Assembly: GCF_012489685.1 (NCBI RefSeq)
Contig: NC_080042.1
Location: 44,010,066-44,074,065 of the forward strand
Length of the DNA stretch: 64,000 nucleotides
Source: Lotus japonicus
Lineage: Eukaryota > Streptophyta > Magnoliopsida > Fabales > Fabaceae
Direction of reading: 5' to 3'
The first letter of the stretch is position 1, and every line of letters begins with the position of its first letter. Shown in pieces: positions 23,441 to 35,400 of this stretch. The notes under the pieces were generated by a model. That model had not been told where the DNA came from. It was given only the letters and a program-made list of their open reading frames with translations, and made no database searches. The translations under genes were made by a program, and so were the position numbers.

Positions 23441-23726
23441 AATTAAAAGACCAAATCTTATCTTTTAAAATAATATCAATCAATTATTTTAGAATATATA
23501 AAATTAAAACATATATCAATTGAAAATTATATCTTCTAAAATAATATCAATTAATTAGGTTAGAATATATAAAATTAAAATATATATCAATTGAAAATTA
23601 TATCCTCTAACAAATTGACACGTGGAATAATTTTTATGAGAATTAATCTGGGAGAGACACGTCACTAACCTGGCCTGTGGGAGCGACACGTCATGATAGA
23701 AGTTGTTCTTTTCTAATATATATAGA

Positions 23727-24227
23727 TTATATTCTAACAGCCCCCTCACGCAAGAGTCTTTTGGGTTTGAAGCGTGGATAAATGCACATGCCTACCTAAT
23801 ATGTGCGTAAATTACACTTTTTGTTGAAAGGGAAGCGTTGCTTATATTTGAGGATAAAAGTTTCTCCGCTCCGAAGACATTGCTATCTATTAATTTGGGG
23901 TTGTAGAGGCTATTGTACGGGCCTTTAGGGTTTTACATCATGGTTTCAGCTGGTTGTTTCAGCTTTGAGTGTGCATACTTGTTCTTAATTTGTTTATTTG
24001 TGTGTATTGCAAATCGTTCTTTGAGATTTACTCACTTGTTGTAAGTGTCGTTTTGTAACCTTGGGTTTTTATTCAAAGCATCATTGACCAAAAAAAAATT
24101 AGAAAGTGAGATGAGTAAGAATTGAACTGTAGATCGCTCTGATACCATGTCAAAGAACCAATTATCCCTAAAGCTTAAGCGGTAGGGTAAGGGCTAAATG
24201 AATGGTTTTATATTATATTCTAACAAC
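23727..24227 (-). mobile_element. remnant of a small LTR element (TRIM-like)
   Basis: At 24138-24149 the plus strand reads GCTCTGATACCA, the complement of a tRNA-Met primer site (TGGTATCAGAGC), directly followed by TGTCAAAGAACC, a plausible LTR start, ending TTATATTCTAACA at 24227. The same ending occurs at about 23729-23741, followed by CCCCCTCACGC, which on the minus strand is a purine tract. This gives an internal part of only ~400 bases with no coding, as in terminal-repeat retrotransposons in miniature. The left LTR is mostly missing; the Helitron-like element abuts it. A run ending CATTGACCAAAAAAAAA near 24099 might be a truncated LINE tail inside. Confidence 0.45.
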
Positions 24228-27200
24228 TTTTACATGAACAAAAGACTCTAGATAATAGTAAAGACACTGCTAGGAACAAAAATCCACTTGAATCCCTAGG
24301 CATATGCTGCAACAAAGTTCAAGAACCTAGAAATCCAAAGGAACCACTTCACTTTTTTTTTCTTGTGATGAATGTGTTATTTAATTAATCCAAAGGAACT
24401 ACTTCCTGCCTTTTTGAACCTAAAAAAATTCATGAAGTTCAACCACTTCCTGTATTTTTATTGCGATGAATGTGTTAACTTCATCACATTTTAAGTACAA
24501 TTTTAACTACATACTGCAACTTCCTAACATTTGTCTCTTCACTCAACAAATGCCGATTACAAAGTATGTAATTTTCCTAATAGGTATTAGTTCTTGTACA
24601 TTGCATCCTACAAAATAATTCTACATAGAGAAAACAGTTCCTTGACTCCAAGTTGCAGCAATTAAGCTTTCTTTATCTTGAATATCTTATAACATCCAAA
24701 GCCCCAACTCCATTCAATCTATCTGGAAAAAAAAAAGTGAAGTACTATATAGTTGAATTTATATGTGTAGAAAGTCATACTGAAGTATAAGGTGTCAGAA
24801 GTCAGAACATAGGAAAGGCTTTAGCGAAAAATAAAATTCTAAAACACAAAAGCTAATTAAGAGGAACTTTTCTTCTCATCAACAAAGTGAATTTACCTAG
24901 CCAAGGTCAGATTAACACCAAAGTAATTTCATGTCAATAGATACCAAGGATAAAGCACATAGAATGCCAAATCAGGCCTTAAACTTGTACATAACACATA
25001 GGACAAACATGTATTCGGTGGAATCTATATTCTTAAACAAAATAGGCTTTGAACTTCTGTCATAAGACATTTCTCAGAAGCAAATTGTGAAATACAACTT
25101 TCTCACTTCAGTCGTGAATAGTATAGGAGCAATATACTTACTTCTTACAATTGAAAGAAATGGGAGATTTCATCCATGTTAGTTACATAAGTTCTAAGAC
25201 ATAACAAATTGGAAATAACAATATCAAGATGCCAACTGCCAATAACCAAGTATAGGATAGTTCAACACACCATCTAATAATTGAGTGAAGAAATTATTAG
25301 ATACAGACCTGAGGGAAAACTCCAGTTGTTTGTTTGCCACTTTAAAGTGACTTTATTCCGAAAAGTAATTCCTGTTTAAGTGGTTAAATATAGTTCTAAA
25401 ATAGAAGCCATTGGAAAAGCTTGAGCAGCAACTATTGTACCTAATATGATTTACTCTAGACTCACCTCAAAGTACTGGATCAGATGCGAATCATGGTCAC
25501 CTATGAAAAATCATATATGTGCTGCACTCCCAAATTCAAAATCATATATCTCACCTCTAAATCAACCAAATATTCAAAAGCAAGGAAAATGGAAAACCAC
25601 CACAGCTACCTTACATGTATATCAATGGCAGTAACAAATTGAAATGATAGGAGGAAAGATGGGAAAATTACCTGTCAAAGCATGAGCTTGAACGAAAATT
25701 GATTAGATTTTCAAACCCCATAGAGAAGAACTGAAACACAAAATAATCCTATGAAAATCCAGTCCTGGATAAAACAGGTTCAATTACCTGAAGATCACTC
25801 TCGAGCTCGAAAAGACACTTAAAGCAAGATTAAAAGAAAGAAACAAAACTGATAAAAGCAATTATTTTTAACAGTTAGTGGCATGTACCCAAATAAGTAA
25901 TATCATTCATGGCTTATCAACTAATGAAATGAACTGTCAAAAAAAAACTAATGAAATGAGGAAATATATACGATTAAAAGAAAAGTAATTTTGTTTTCAA
26001 GGTAGGAGAAAACAAAAGCAATATGTTCTTCACTCAAACAATAAAAAGTTAGAGACTAACCATCGCATAGCATAGCTATTTCATAGATCTGTCACCATTC
26101 CTTTGTTTGAATTCTTTGGCTCTACCTGCAACATTCAACCATGTAGCTGGTACTAAACTGCGCTATAACTTTCCAAGTGGTATAAAATTGAATACTCATA
26201 TGTCCTACCTTTATAAGCTTGCAAACTATATTTCCGTGGCTATCATCGTCACAACCTTATCGATTCCTAACAGTGAAGAAGAGATTCAACTGAAAACAAA
26301 TGCATTAATTACATAGTAGTAAAAACTAATAAACTAATTTCACAGTAAAGAAGATAATCAAAGCTAAATTGTCCATCCTTAATCCCATTCTAGATTACTT
26401 GATCATATTAGTATTGATTAGGATGTATTCATAGGATAAATTCATCTCTACCATGATGAACTTAAATAGAAAGTTTCTAAAATATAATGGCTTTCTGCAA
26501 ACAATATGAGCTTGGGAAAGAAGGATAGGGTTCTGGACATGGCACTTACAGTGGCAGTAACGTATGTCGATTCAGAACCATCAATGAAAATAAGACCCTT
26601 CTCCATAGCTTGATCCATAACATGCAAACTGCAAAAAAAAAAGATCTCAACAATGGTAAAAATCAGATCAAATACAATTACAAAATCCTTAACTCATGCA
26701 GAAACATTGCTAATGGCAAGTGATGCTGAAATTTCAATCTAAAAACTAAGAATAATAATCACCATTCCTTAAGCATTATTAAGATATATAGCTAACCATA
26801 AATACCCTGTGAATAATTCAGTGTGCAGCAACAATTCTTGGTATGATGTTTTTATCAATTCATGCACTTAATCAAAAGTAAAGCATACATCAAGTGAAAA
26901 TAATCAGCTAAAAGATTATTATATGTTTTTAAAGAATTGTCTCCAGAACTGTACCTAACATAGCAAAAACAGACATATAAACCGCATATAAGAGGTCATA
27001 TGCCCCTATTTTGGGTTTCCCTAAGGGCATACCCCATCAAAACAAATATTGGGAAACTTTAAAATTGCAATAAAGATTTTCAGAGTCAACTTATGAATAT
27101 TGCATCCTGCAACCGCCCAAATCACAGCTTAAACTCACACACTTATACATTCAGGACATGTAATACCAAGAGGAGGAGAAAAGAAAAATGAAACATCAAT

Positions 27201-28277
27201 AAATGACATAGCATATCCAATAGCTAACGGAAACAAACCTCAATTACAATATTTGAAAGAAGCTCAGAACCACTATCAGGCACTAATCTATGTCCTCCTC
27301 TCGCTGTTTCGATAGTATAGTGTTGTCTCAGTTCAACAACACCTTGACAAACTTCCGATCCGCAGTTGTTCCACTCTTACCCAATCCATTCATAAGCCTT
27401 TGTTTACCTGTCGCTGTGCCATGAAATATGGAATAATCAGTAGAGAAAATGAATAAAAAAAAGAAACAGATAGAATCAGAGGGAAGAAGGAGAAGTTAAA
27501 TCTATAAGACTTAACTCCATAAGCACCTCGAGGTTGAAATGGAAGAGAGATTTCTTCCCTAGCGCCATTCTTTCAAAGCCCAACAACAACAAATTTTCCA
27601 CCACACCTCCATCGGCCAGGACCATCCACTATTAAAGGGAAAACGATTCAAGCAGGAGAGGAGATAGGTCCCTAAAACAGAAAAAATAAGCCCATGAGTT
27701 TACAAAAAATCAATTTCAGAACCGTGAAACGAAACGGGAAGAATACACATTCAGATACTTCATCATACTCACCCACAGAAGGGAAACCGGAAGAGGTGAA
27801 TGGAACGGCAAAGAAGGGAGAAAAAGAGGTCTCTCACATGGTGGAAGATCCTATCGACTGTAGATTCATCACAGGCACACTGCCTCACAAATACAACGAC
27901 AGAGAGGATTGCGAGGAAACAGAGGTGATAGAAACGGAAAAGATACCACCATCTTGATTTATAGGGATGCCAAGATCTTCTCTACCTCGAGCTCCGCCCA
28001 GTTCCTCTCGCTAGAGCCATAAAGGGGTGGAAAAACGAAAACTGAAGAAAGGGAATACCGAACGTCCAAATACAGGGAGAAGTTCTAAAGTTGAAAAGAA
28101 AACAAAATCAAATGGCCAAGATTGAAAGCTACGGACGGCCAAGATTTGATCTTCAACAAATTATATTGAGATTTACTGAATTGTCCATGGAGAAATTCTA
28201 GTTTATGTTCTATGATATATTGAATTACACTTTTACCCTTAAGGCTGCAGAAACTCTGCTTTTATATATAGTATAGA
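24228..28277 (-). mobile_element. Helitron-like DNA with an exon-like fragment
   Basis: The right edge reads, on the minus strand, TCTATACTATATATAAAAGC at 28277, preceded by A, a typical Helitron 5' start. No reading frame for a transposase was found. A splice-bounded exon-like piece is present at 26550-26628 (minus), and a protein-like stretch (KQRLMNGLGKSG) at about 27370-27405 (minus), as expected of gene-fragment capture. The left boundary was not found between 24228 and here; the element may instead run to the hairpin at 20343 or 8021. Confidence 0.35.
26550..26628 (-). pseudogene. exon-like captured gene fragment
   Basis: The minus strand shows TTTTTTTTGCAG acceptor, 79 bases open in one frame (LHVMDQAMEKGLIFIDGSES is the readable peptide core), then donor GTAAGTGCC. 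I do not recognise the parent gene. Good splice sites, no neighbouring exons that I can join with confidence. Confidence 0.4.
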
Positions 28278-28813
28278 TAGATAGATAGATATGTTTTATA
28301 ATTTAATTTAACCTCCAACAGTTTCTTAAGAAATGTGACAAATATTTTGGTTCAAGTATACTTAAGACTTAATTAATTGATTAATCTAAAGTTTACAAAT
28401 TTCAACTACTAAAATGCATTTTATTTTCTTTTAAAAAAAAATTATTACTTTGAAGGAGATACAATGAGTAAAGACATGAACATAAACAGATTTTATTACT
28501 GGGAAGAGTTTAAAAATATATTATTACTTTAAAGGAGATTTAAAAAAAAGGAAAAGAATCAATTTAAGTGATATTAACTCCATTGACTCATATCCTTTTT
28601 GGTAATTACACATTTTATAAGTGCTTTTAATTAATATTACCCAATCAAGTTTCATTTATCAAATAGACTTTTAAAATTAAAACATCCAAACATAAGTCAC
28701 TTTACAATCCACTCACTTTCATTCAAACTCTGTCTTGCAAACTCACTTTCACTCAAATTCTATTTTGCAAACTGAAATCAAAACACACACTAACTCTATA
28801 GACTCCAACTTTA
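28278..28813. other. AT-rich intergenic DNA
   Basis: A TAGA microsatellite at the left edge and two similar ATTATTACTTTRAAGGAGAT blocks (28441 and 28521). No gene. Confidence 0.5.
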
Positions 28814-29092
28814 GCCCAGTTTGGTAGAGCTTATTTGAGCTTATCTGACAGCATAAGCTCTTATGCCAGTGTCTGGGAAGGCTTATGCAAACAACTTATG
28901 ACATGCCATAAGCTATTTTCAGGTTATTTTCATAAGCTATTCAGGATAGCTTAAGAAAAACAGTTTATGCTTATATACAACTTATTTTTAATTTATTTCA
29001 ATAGATTTTTAAAAGTAGCTTATGAATAAGCACTTATATCATAAGCGCTTATGACCATAAGTTCTTAATTAAGCTGTTTTTCCAAACGGGGC
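28814..29092. repeat. MITE with TTATGAGCTTAT-type body
   Basis: Begins GCCCAGTTTGGTAGAGC and ends TTTTTCCAAACGGGGC, whose complement GCCCCGTTTGGAAAAA matches the start, giving short terminal inverted repeats. The body is rich in AGCTTAT / ATAAGCT motifs that can fold back. About 280 bases, non-coding. Target duplication not clear. Confidence 0.6.
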
Positions 29093-29505
29093 CTTGGTGA
29101 ACTCAAGTAGTTGTACAACTTTGTTAATGGACTACTTGACTACATGTCTACATCTGTTGTTTTATTTAGAATTTACTCAGAACGAGTAATTAAATCCAAG
29201 CTCAAATACTGAGAAGTTTTCCATCTTGGCATTTGGTGATGATGTTAAACTGAACCAAGAGTCCACGTTAGCATGTAATATAAGGGCACACTGACTTTTC
29301 TTAATTGGGATGTAGGATGCATGTAAAATGGAAGGGCTTAATGTATTTTTTTTTTAACTAAAGACCCGCTAATAGGTTAACATATTATTCCAAACTCTCA
29401 ATTTCACTAACTGTAGTTCAGGCGCAATAAATGTTGGTGGTTGTCTACATCATGGTCTCTTAAATATATAGGTTCACATCACATCCGACCTTAATCATAA
29501 TCATC
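29093..29505. other. intergenic DNA
   Basis: No recognisable gene or repeat. Confidence 0.45.
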
Positions 29506-29649
29506 ATGGCAAAGATTAAAAAAAATGGTGCAAGTAATAGAAAGGTTATTTGTAGAAGGAAGCATTTAATAAATTACGGGGCTCAAGCGGTTTCTGTTCA
29601 CGCTTTGGAAGCTTTTCTTCTCAAGAATTGTGGTGAGATCTGGCTGTAA
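29506..29649 (+). CDS. short hypothetical ORF (47 residues) or first exon
   Basis: ATG at 29506 opens a frame MAKIKKNGASNRKVICRRKH, then an amphipathic-looking stretch (GAQAVSVHALEAFLLKN) and a TAA at 29647-29649. A possible donor (GTGAGATC) lies near the end, so this may be a first exon rather than a complete gene. Strongly basic N terminus. I do not recognise the family; downstream DNA shows no clear partner exon before the viral fragments begin. Could be chance. Confidence 0.25.
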   Translation: MAKIKKNGASNRKVICRRKHLINYGAQAVSVHALEAFLLKNCGEIWL

Positions 29650-30297
29650 TTATACCTCTGCTATGATACTGTTGATCATCATAAGAAAGATCTTTTTTTG
29701 TGCAAAGCAGTTGATATTTACCTCGGTATCTTGAGCACCCAAATCTGGGATTATTCTGTTGACAGGACATAGCAGTAGTTTGCTCATGTAAAGGTGTTGC
29801 CATCTGGATAAAACCTCACCTTTGTACATTTGTTCACTTGAAATTCTTATTTTCCAAATTTGTATATGGCATATACAATCTGTAATAAATACAGTCAGAA
29901 AGGTTGTGTTCCGGTGCAAGAACTAAACTACTGTAGTTTGTAATCTAATCACATTTTGGAGGATTAACATATTTAATGGTTTGGGTAGAACATAGTCCTC
30001 ATAAAATATGTTTTAGGATCAGTTCACAGAGTTGCTAATGGTGGCCAGGTCTATCAGATAAGTTTGACATGAAAGGAGCATTTAAGGTTGCAAGAATGTT
30101 AGGTTCATGTCTTTACTCTTTGTATCTTTGATATTTACTATACATGTTATTTTGTTCACAAGCAATAGCACATGCCCAAAAAATATCTGCCGCATATATT
30201 TAAGTGGAATGAATTCCAAGTAAATCATTATGTAAATATGTTTTTTTTCAAAAAAGTTAGCTTCATTGTTAATAACTTAATCCGATCCTCCAAGCAT
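29650..30297. other. intergenic DNA before the viral locus
   Basis: No gene recognised. Confidence 0.45.
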
Positions 30298-30706
30298 TTA
30301 TGGGTATCTTTTTAAGAGTATATATTGGGTCATCTCGTTAGTATTGAGGTGTTTGAAGTGTTGATCCACGGTTTGAGAGAAGACCAGCACATCATCGATG
30401 TAGACAATAGTGAAGAAGTAACTTATATCTAACATATTTAGCATAAGGAAGGCTTGTTGGCTGTCTTCCCGGGTGTAGACTCTGGTCAAGAAGGTATCCT
30501 TATACCATCTAAAATCACCCAAAGATTTACACTTAAGATTGGACAAAAGAAAGATCTTCTTGCCGTAAGGGTGGCATCCTTATACCATTTTTGTCTATTG
30601 TCTGTTTCTATATAAGTTACGGCAAAGATTGAAATTGAGGTGTCTCAAGAAGGTATCCTTATACCATCTAAAATCACCCAAAGATTTACACTTAAGATTG
30701 GACAAG
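30298..30706. repeat. mosaic of short duplicated pararetrovirus pieces
   Basis: 30340-30414 repeats 33201-33275 (the reverse-transcriptase YIDD region). 30419-30443 is an inverted copy of about 35546-35570, the boundary of the coat-protein block. 30448-30549 repeats 35391-35492. About 30550-30564 is an inverted copy of about 33480-33494, and 30644-30706 repeats 35428-35490. All appear identical or nearly so by eye. The pieces are joined without spacer, a pattern of template switching or end-joining of viral DNA fragments rather than of gradual decay. Confidence 0.85.
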
Positions 30707-31022
30707 GCTCTCGGAATAGTAGACTTCCCAACAAGAAATATCCTATTGTCTGAAAGAGAACTTACAGAAGGACTCTCAGTGTTTTCTCTCTCTATAACTC
30801 TCTATCTAGGCTATGCCAAACTCTGATTAACAAAGCTCAGAAGACGCCTATTTAAAGAAAAATTTGGTCACTGTTTGAATAGTTCCGGTTGAATAGTTCC
30901 GGTAGACGGTACTATTTGACGGGCACTATTTGCTACAGTAAAAAGTTCTACTGTTGCTACAGTGGAATACAATAATTGAGATTGAATTATTACAAAACAT
31001 AATGATAAAAGACGACAAAGCT
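30707..31022 (-). promoter_or_regulatory. pararetrovirus intergenic/promoter region
   Basis: Lies after the end of viral ORF2 on the minus strand, where caulimovirids keep the promoter and polyadenylation region. A TATA-like CTTTAAATAG sits at 30848-30857 (minus). Repeated motifs GAATAGTTCCGGT and GCTACAGT occur (30877-30905, 30943-30963). No coding. Confidence 0.5.
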
Positions 31023-32438
31023 TTAGCAGAGGTCATCTTCACTTGATTCTAGTGTTTCCGGGACAAGATCTGACCCGAAAGAAGATTGTGAGGAAGTTTT
31101 CTGCTGAGGGGCCTTTGAGGATGAGGCCTGCTCCTTTGGCTCTTTTTCTTTCAATAATTGCAGAGCTGTTTGGAGATTCTTCAGCAAGTCTTCTTCTGTT
31201 GAAGCTCCTGCAAGGGCCGCTGTGATGTGGGCCTTTTGATTGAGCAAGAGACTAGATTGCGGATTGGCATGCTTAAGGCACTTTTGGTTAGACTTAAACC
31301 ACTGATTGACATTCTCCTTATGAGCTTTGGAAGCATCAAAGACCTTCCACCATTTGATTAAGGGTTGTTTGTGGAGAATTGGTTGGGCTTTTGTCTTGAG
31401 ACCATAACGCCAGGCAAATACCCAAGAAAGGGAAAAGATTGTGTAAAAATTCAAACAATCAGGATAATTGTTTAAATCTTTATTCCAATGCTTTAAAAAA
31501 TGATTGTAACCCTCAAGAACTTCAGAGGGAAAGATTTCCGTAGTGGGTCCAAAGAAATCCCACCAAGAGTGAAACCAATTTGGAAAAGAATATTTGTTGG
31601 ACCATTTAAAATAAATGAGCCAAGAGTGTTTGAAATTCTGATTTTGTAGACCAAGGATTGTATTCTCCCAAGCTTTCATATAGTCCCAATAGTTGAAACC
31701 TACAGGGTCAAAGTTCTGAGAGAATTTTTTGTAACCATTTGGATTAGGTCCAAAGTCAGTGGGACGAAGGACACGGAGAATTTGGAGTGTAGAATGAGTG
31801 ATAAGGGAGTTATCAGATTTATCCCTAAAGTGTTTGATTTCTACACTGTTTGTATCTATAAGGATAAACTCATAGAAAATTTGGGATTTGTTTGGGTGAA
31901 TGGGATCAAGGTGATTTGGGAAGAGTTTAATGCCAATTTTGTTGGCAAGGCTGACTCCTCCAGAGCTATCCCACCATTCTGGTTCAATAAAAGTTTGGAA
32001 TTTGGAGTTTATTTTGGCTAGGTAACCGGTATTTTGGTTGGGTTGACTGGGTTGAGCAACAACGGGTTTTTTCCCGCAATGAGTTGCTAAGGTTTTGGTT
32101 TTATCAATGATGGCTTGGAGAGATTGAAGGTCATCATCTTCTTCTGTCATGCTAGCCCAGGATTTTTTGGGTAAATTGATGAGTCCCTGAGGAACATTAT
32201 CCAGGCCTGCTTGTTTGAGGGCAAGGAGAGTTGGAATTGATAAAGCATAATCTGCTTTGGTTTGTTTTGGTTGGGGAGATTGATTTTGAGCAGTGGGCTC
32301 AGATTTTTGATTTTGGACAGTGGGTCCAGATTGATGGGCAGTGGGCCCAGAGAGGATTAAGTCAGAAATTGTAATACCTTTGTTCTTGTGAGAACCTCTG
32401 CCTCTTCCTCTGGATGAGGAAGAGCCTTTGGAGGCCAT
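31023..32438 (-). CDS. endogenous pararetrovirus ORF2 (unknown function), open
   Basis: 471 codons from ATG 32438 (MASKGSSSSRGRGRG) to the stop at 31023-31025; an in-frame ATG nine codons upstream exists, but this one follows the ORF1 stop by a single base. A short Arg/Gly-rich basic head leads to a Gln/Pro-rich linker, then a Trp/Phe-rich globular region (EPEWWDSSGG, HSWWDFFGP, LSWVFAWRYG) and an acidic, Ser-rich tail. The size and position, directly after RNase H, match ORF2 of the florendovirus group of plant pararetroviruses, whose function is not known. No zinc finger or enzyme motif seen. This is an old viral copy in the plant genome. It is uninterrupted, although its partner ORF1 is broken. 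Confidence 0.65.
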   Translation of the reverse strand: MASKGSSSSRGRGRGSHKNKGITISDLILSGPTAHQSGPTVQNQKSEPTAQNQSPQPKQTKADYALSIPTLLALKQAGLDNVPQGLINLPKKSWASMTEEDDDLQSLQAIIDKTKTLATHCGKKPVVAQPSQPNQNTGYLAKINSKFQTFIEPEWWDSSGGVSLANKIGIKLFPNHLDPIHPNKSQIFYEFILIDTNSVEIKHFRDKSDNSLITHSTLQILRVLRPTDFGPNPNGYKKFSQNFDPVGFNYWDYMKAWENTILGLQNQNFKHSWLIYFKWSNKYSFPNWFHSWWDFFGPTTEIFPSEVLEGYNHFLKHWNKDLNNYPDCLNFYTIFSLSWVFAWRYGLKTKAQPILHKQPLIKWWKVFDASKAHKENVNQWFKSNQKCLKHANPQSSLLLNQKAHITAALAGASTEEDLLKNLQTALQLLKEKEPKEQASSSKAPQQKTSSQSSFGSDLVPETLESSEDDLC

Positions 32439-32439
32439 C

Positions 32440-35400
32440 TTATGATCTGCCCTGCAAATATTCACGAGTGAGGAAATCAGGGAGAGAATTGTTAGAACCT
32501 TTTATATATTCAATATCGAAGTCAAAAACGCTTAAAATAGCTTGCCATCTGGCAAAGATATGTTTTGAAGCTAAGTTTTTGACATCTTTTTGTAAGATTT
32601 CTTTCGCAGATTTGCAGTCTACTCGGACTAAGAATTTTTGATTAATCAAATCAGATTGAAATTTTGAAATAGATAAAACGATTGCTAAAACTTCTTTTTT
32701 AACAGTAGAATAATTCTGTTGAGCAGGATTCCAATGTTTTGAAGTAAAAGCAATAATTTGTTCTTTATCAAGAATTTTTTGTTTCAAAATACCACCAAAG
32801 CCAATATCAGAGGCATCAGTTTCAATAATCTTGAAAGCTTGAGGATTAGGGAGATAAAGACAAGGAAGATTTTTGACACGCAGTTTGATTTGTTTGACCA
32901 CGTTGGTATGAAATCAGACCAGGGTGGAGGATCCTTCTTGAGTCTATCATGAAGGGGTTTAATTATTGTGCTGAGTTGAGGACAGAAGTCTGCAACATAA
33001 TTGAGACATCCCAAGAATCTTTGCAATTGGGTTTTGTCTATGATTTGATCAGGGAATTTGTCGGTGAACTCGATGGCTCTATTGATGGGAATGATAGTTC
33101 CTTGGTGAATATTATGGCCAAGGAATCTGATTTTGGTTTGGAACAAGCTGACTTTTGTTTTGGATACTGCCAGACCATTCCTTTTGATTACAGAGATGAA
33201 AGTATTGAGGTGTTTGAAGTGTTGATCCACGGTTTGAGAGAAGACCAGCACATCATCGATGTAGACAATAGTGAATTTGGAATAGGGATTGAAGATTTCA
33301 TTCATGATCCTTTGAAATTCGGATGGGGCGTTCTTTAGCCCAAAAGGCATAACATTCCACTCATATTGTCCAAAAGGGACAGTAAAAGCAGTTTTATACC
33401 TATCCTTTTCTTGTAATTGGATTTGCCAAAATCCAGATTTCATGTCGAACTTCGAAAAGATCTTAGCATCATGCAGTCTGGCAAGAAGATCTTTCTTGTT
33501 GGGAATAGGATATCTAACCCAACAAAGGGCTTGATTGAGAGGTTTGTAGTTGATGACCAATCTAGGGGTTCCCCGTTCTATCTCAGCTTGTTTGTTGACA
33601 TAGAAGGCTGCACAGGACCAAGGACTTTTACTCCTGCGGATTAGTTTCTTCTTAAGAAGATCATCGATTTCCTTTCGGCAAAAATGAAGAAGTTCTTCAT
33701 TCATTTGAATAGGTCTAGCCTTGGTTGGGATCTGTTTGTCTGAAAAATCCTTATCATAAGGAAGTTCCACCATATGGCTCTTCCTTTCCCAAAAGGCATT
33801 GGGTAGGTCAGAACAGATGCTAGATTGAATATTCCCCAAAATATTCTCAATCCTTATTTTGACTGAAGGTTGTTGTAATTGAACTTCAATGTTCTTGAAG
33901 GAGATCTCTTCCTTGAGGAAATTGATTTGCTTTTCCTTGTAAGATATAACATTCAGGGTTTTGTCAAAGGGAGGTTCCGAGAATTTGAACAGAATAGGTT
34001 GTCCAAGGTGCTGGACAGTGATGCCATCAACGTCAGTATCATAAGGGAAGAGTTTCTTAATGAAAGGAGTCCCTATTATGACTTTTTGACTAAGATTTCT
34101 GACGAGCAGAAAAGGGGTTTCAATTTCAAGACTACCATTTTTTATGATAGCCGAGGGGATCTTATATTTGATTATTAACCTAGATCCTTCAGCAGCACTG
34201 AGTTTCTCAGTTGTTTTTTCAAAATATCTGGTGGGAATGAGTCCCTCAGAAATACAACTGGAATCAGCCCCAGTATCAAAGAGAGCTGGAGTTTCCAAGA
34301 TAAAATCTCCTATAAGGATTTTGATGTGGATGTAGAATTTCTGGATGGTGACATGATTGATAACTTCCAGAAAATCATCGCAATTGTTGTTAGGAGCAGG
34401 ATTGGAATCAGGTATAGAAGAAGAACTGTCTTCTTCATAATTTTTAGTCAGTTTGTCTAAGATAAGCTGCTGACTTCTTTGGATTTGTTTAAGACCCTTA
34501 ACCTCGATTTTAAGGGTACTAACTTCAGATTGGAGGTCTTGAATAGTGACAGGTTTGACAGCAGATTTTTCAAGACGCTTGAAGGTATCCCTAAGATTGA
34601 ACTTATTGGTAGTAATAGGACTTCTGGGAGGCCTGTCTTCAAGAGTAGATCTGAGGCGTTCCAAGTAGATTTTCTTTTCTTCAGGATCAGGGATAGAATT
34701 GATGGCCCTAAAGAGAAGATCTTGCTCATTAGTCAAAGTGTTAATGGTCAAGGTATTGACAGAGGATGATGATTGAGAATCATCATTCTGGATTTGATTT
34801 AGGTCTTCGGAGACCTCGGAGTCGGAGTCCGAAGGATTGGATTCTTCTTCATCAGAGGTTTGAATGAGAAGATTGTTGATCTTATCCTCAATCTCAGGTT
34901 CAAGCTGAAGCTCAGAGATTCTTCTTTTGAGTCTGCAATATCTGCTAATATGGCCAGGCTTGCCGCAGGTATAGCAGGTGACATCTTTTCCTTGAGAGGT
35001 TTTAGTCTCAGGAGGGTTTTTGGAGGTTTGAGCAGAATGAGGTTTAGATCTAGGTTTCCTTTGATCATTTCTGCTTGATCTCTTTCTCCACTGTTGTTTG
35101 GGAGGAGGATCTTGCTTTCTAGGTTTAGGTTTCTTGGGACAACCTTGAATTCCAAATTGTTCGCAGAAAGTACCCAAATCCCTGCGATTTTGAGACTTCT
35201 CCTTAGTGAGTTGCTGTTGGATTTTGTCATCCTGACAGATTTTGAGAGCAACTCTTTGAATGATAGCAATAAGCTGTCCATAACTAAGGGTGTGATACGG
35301 GATTTCTCCCCCCGGATTTTGGCTTCTAAGTTTTTCCCGAACTTTGTTGCCAAAAGATTTAGGGAGGCCTGCCAGGAATTTCTCTTTCCAGAAGGCTTGT

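Larger units (their letters stand above)
20343..23726 (-). mobile_element. non-autonomous Helitron-like element
   Basis: On the minus strand it begins TCTATATATATTAGAAAAG at 23726 and ends with a GC-rich hairpin (CCCGTGCAACGCGCGGG) then TAAAAAACA and CTAG at 20343. Flanking bases are A before TC and T after CTAG, as Helitrons insert between A and T with no duplication. It has no transposase. The interior holds an ATT microsatellite, several ~200-base AT-rich repeats and a small GC-richer island (about 22440-22560) that could be a captured gene piece on the minus strand. Pairing of this 5' end with this 3' end is inferred and could be wrong if elements are nested. Confidence 0.55.

Noticed and set aside
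27694..27957. Plus-strand 87-residue frame (MSLQKINFRTVKRNG)
   Set aside because: Highly charged, no recognisable domain, and the surrounding splice-like signals are on the other strand; probably chance.
30298..30546. 82-residue viral-like protein (minus)
   Set aside because: It is a chance join of duplicated coat and RT fragments in the mosaic, not a gene.
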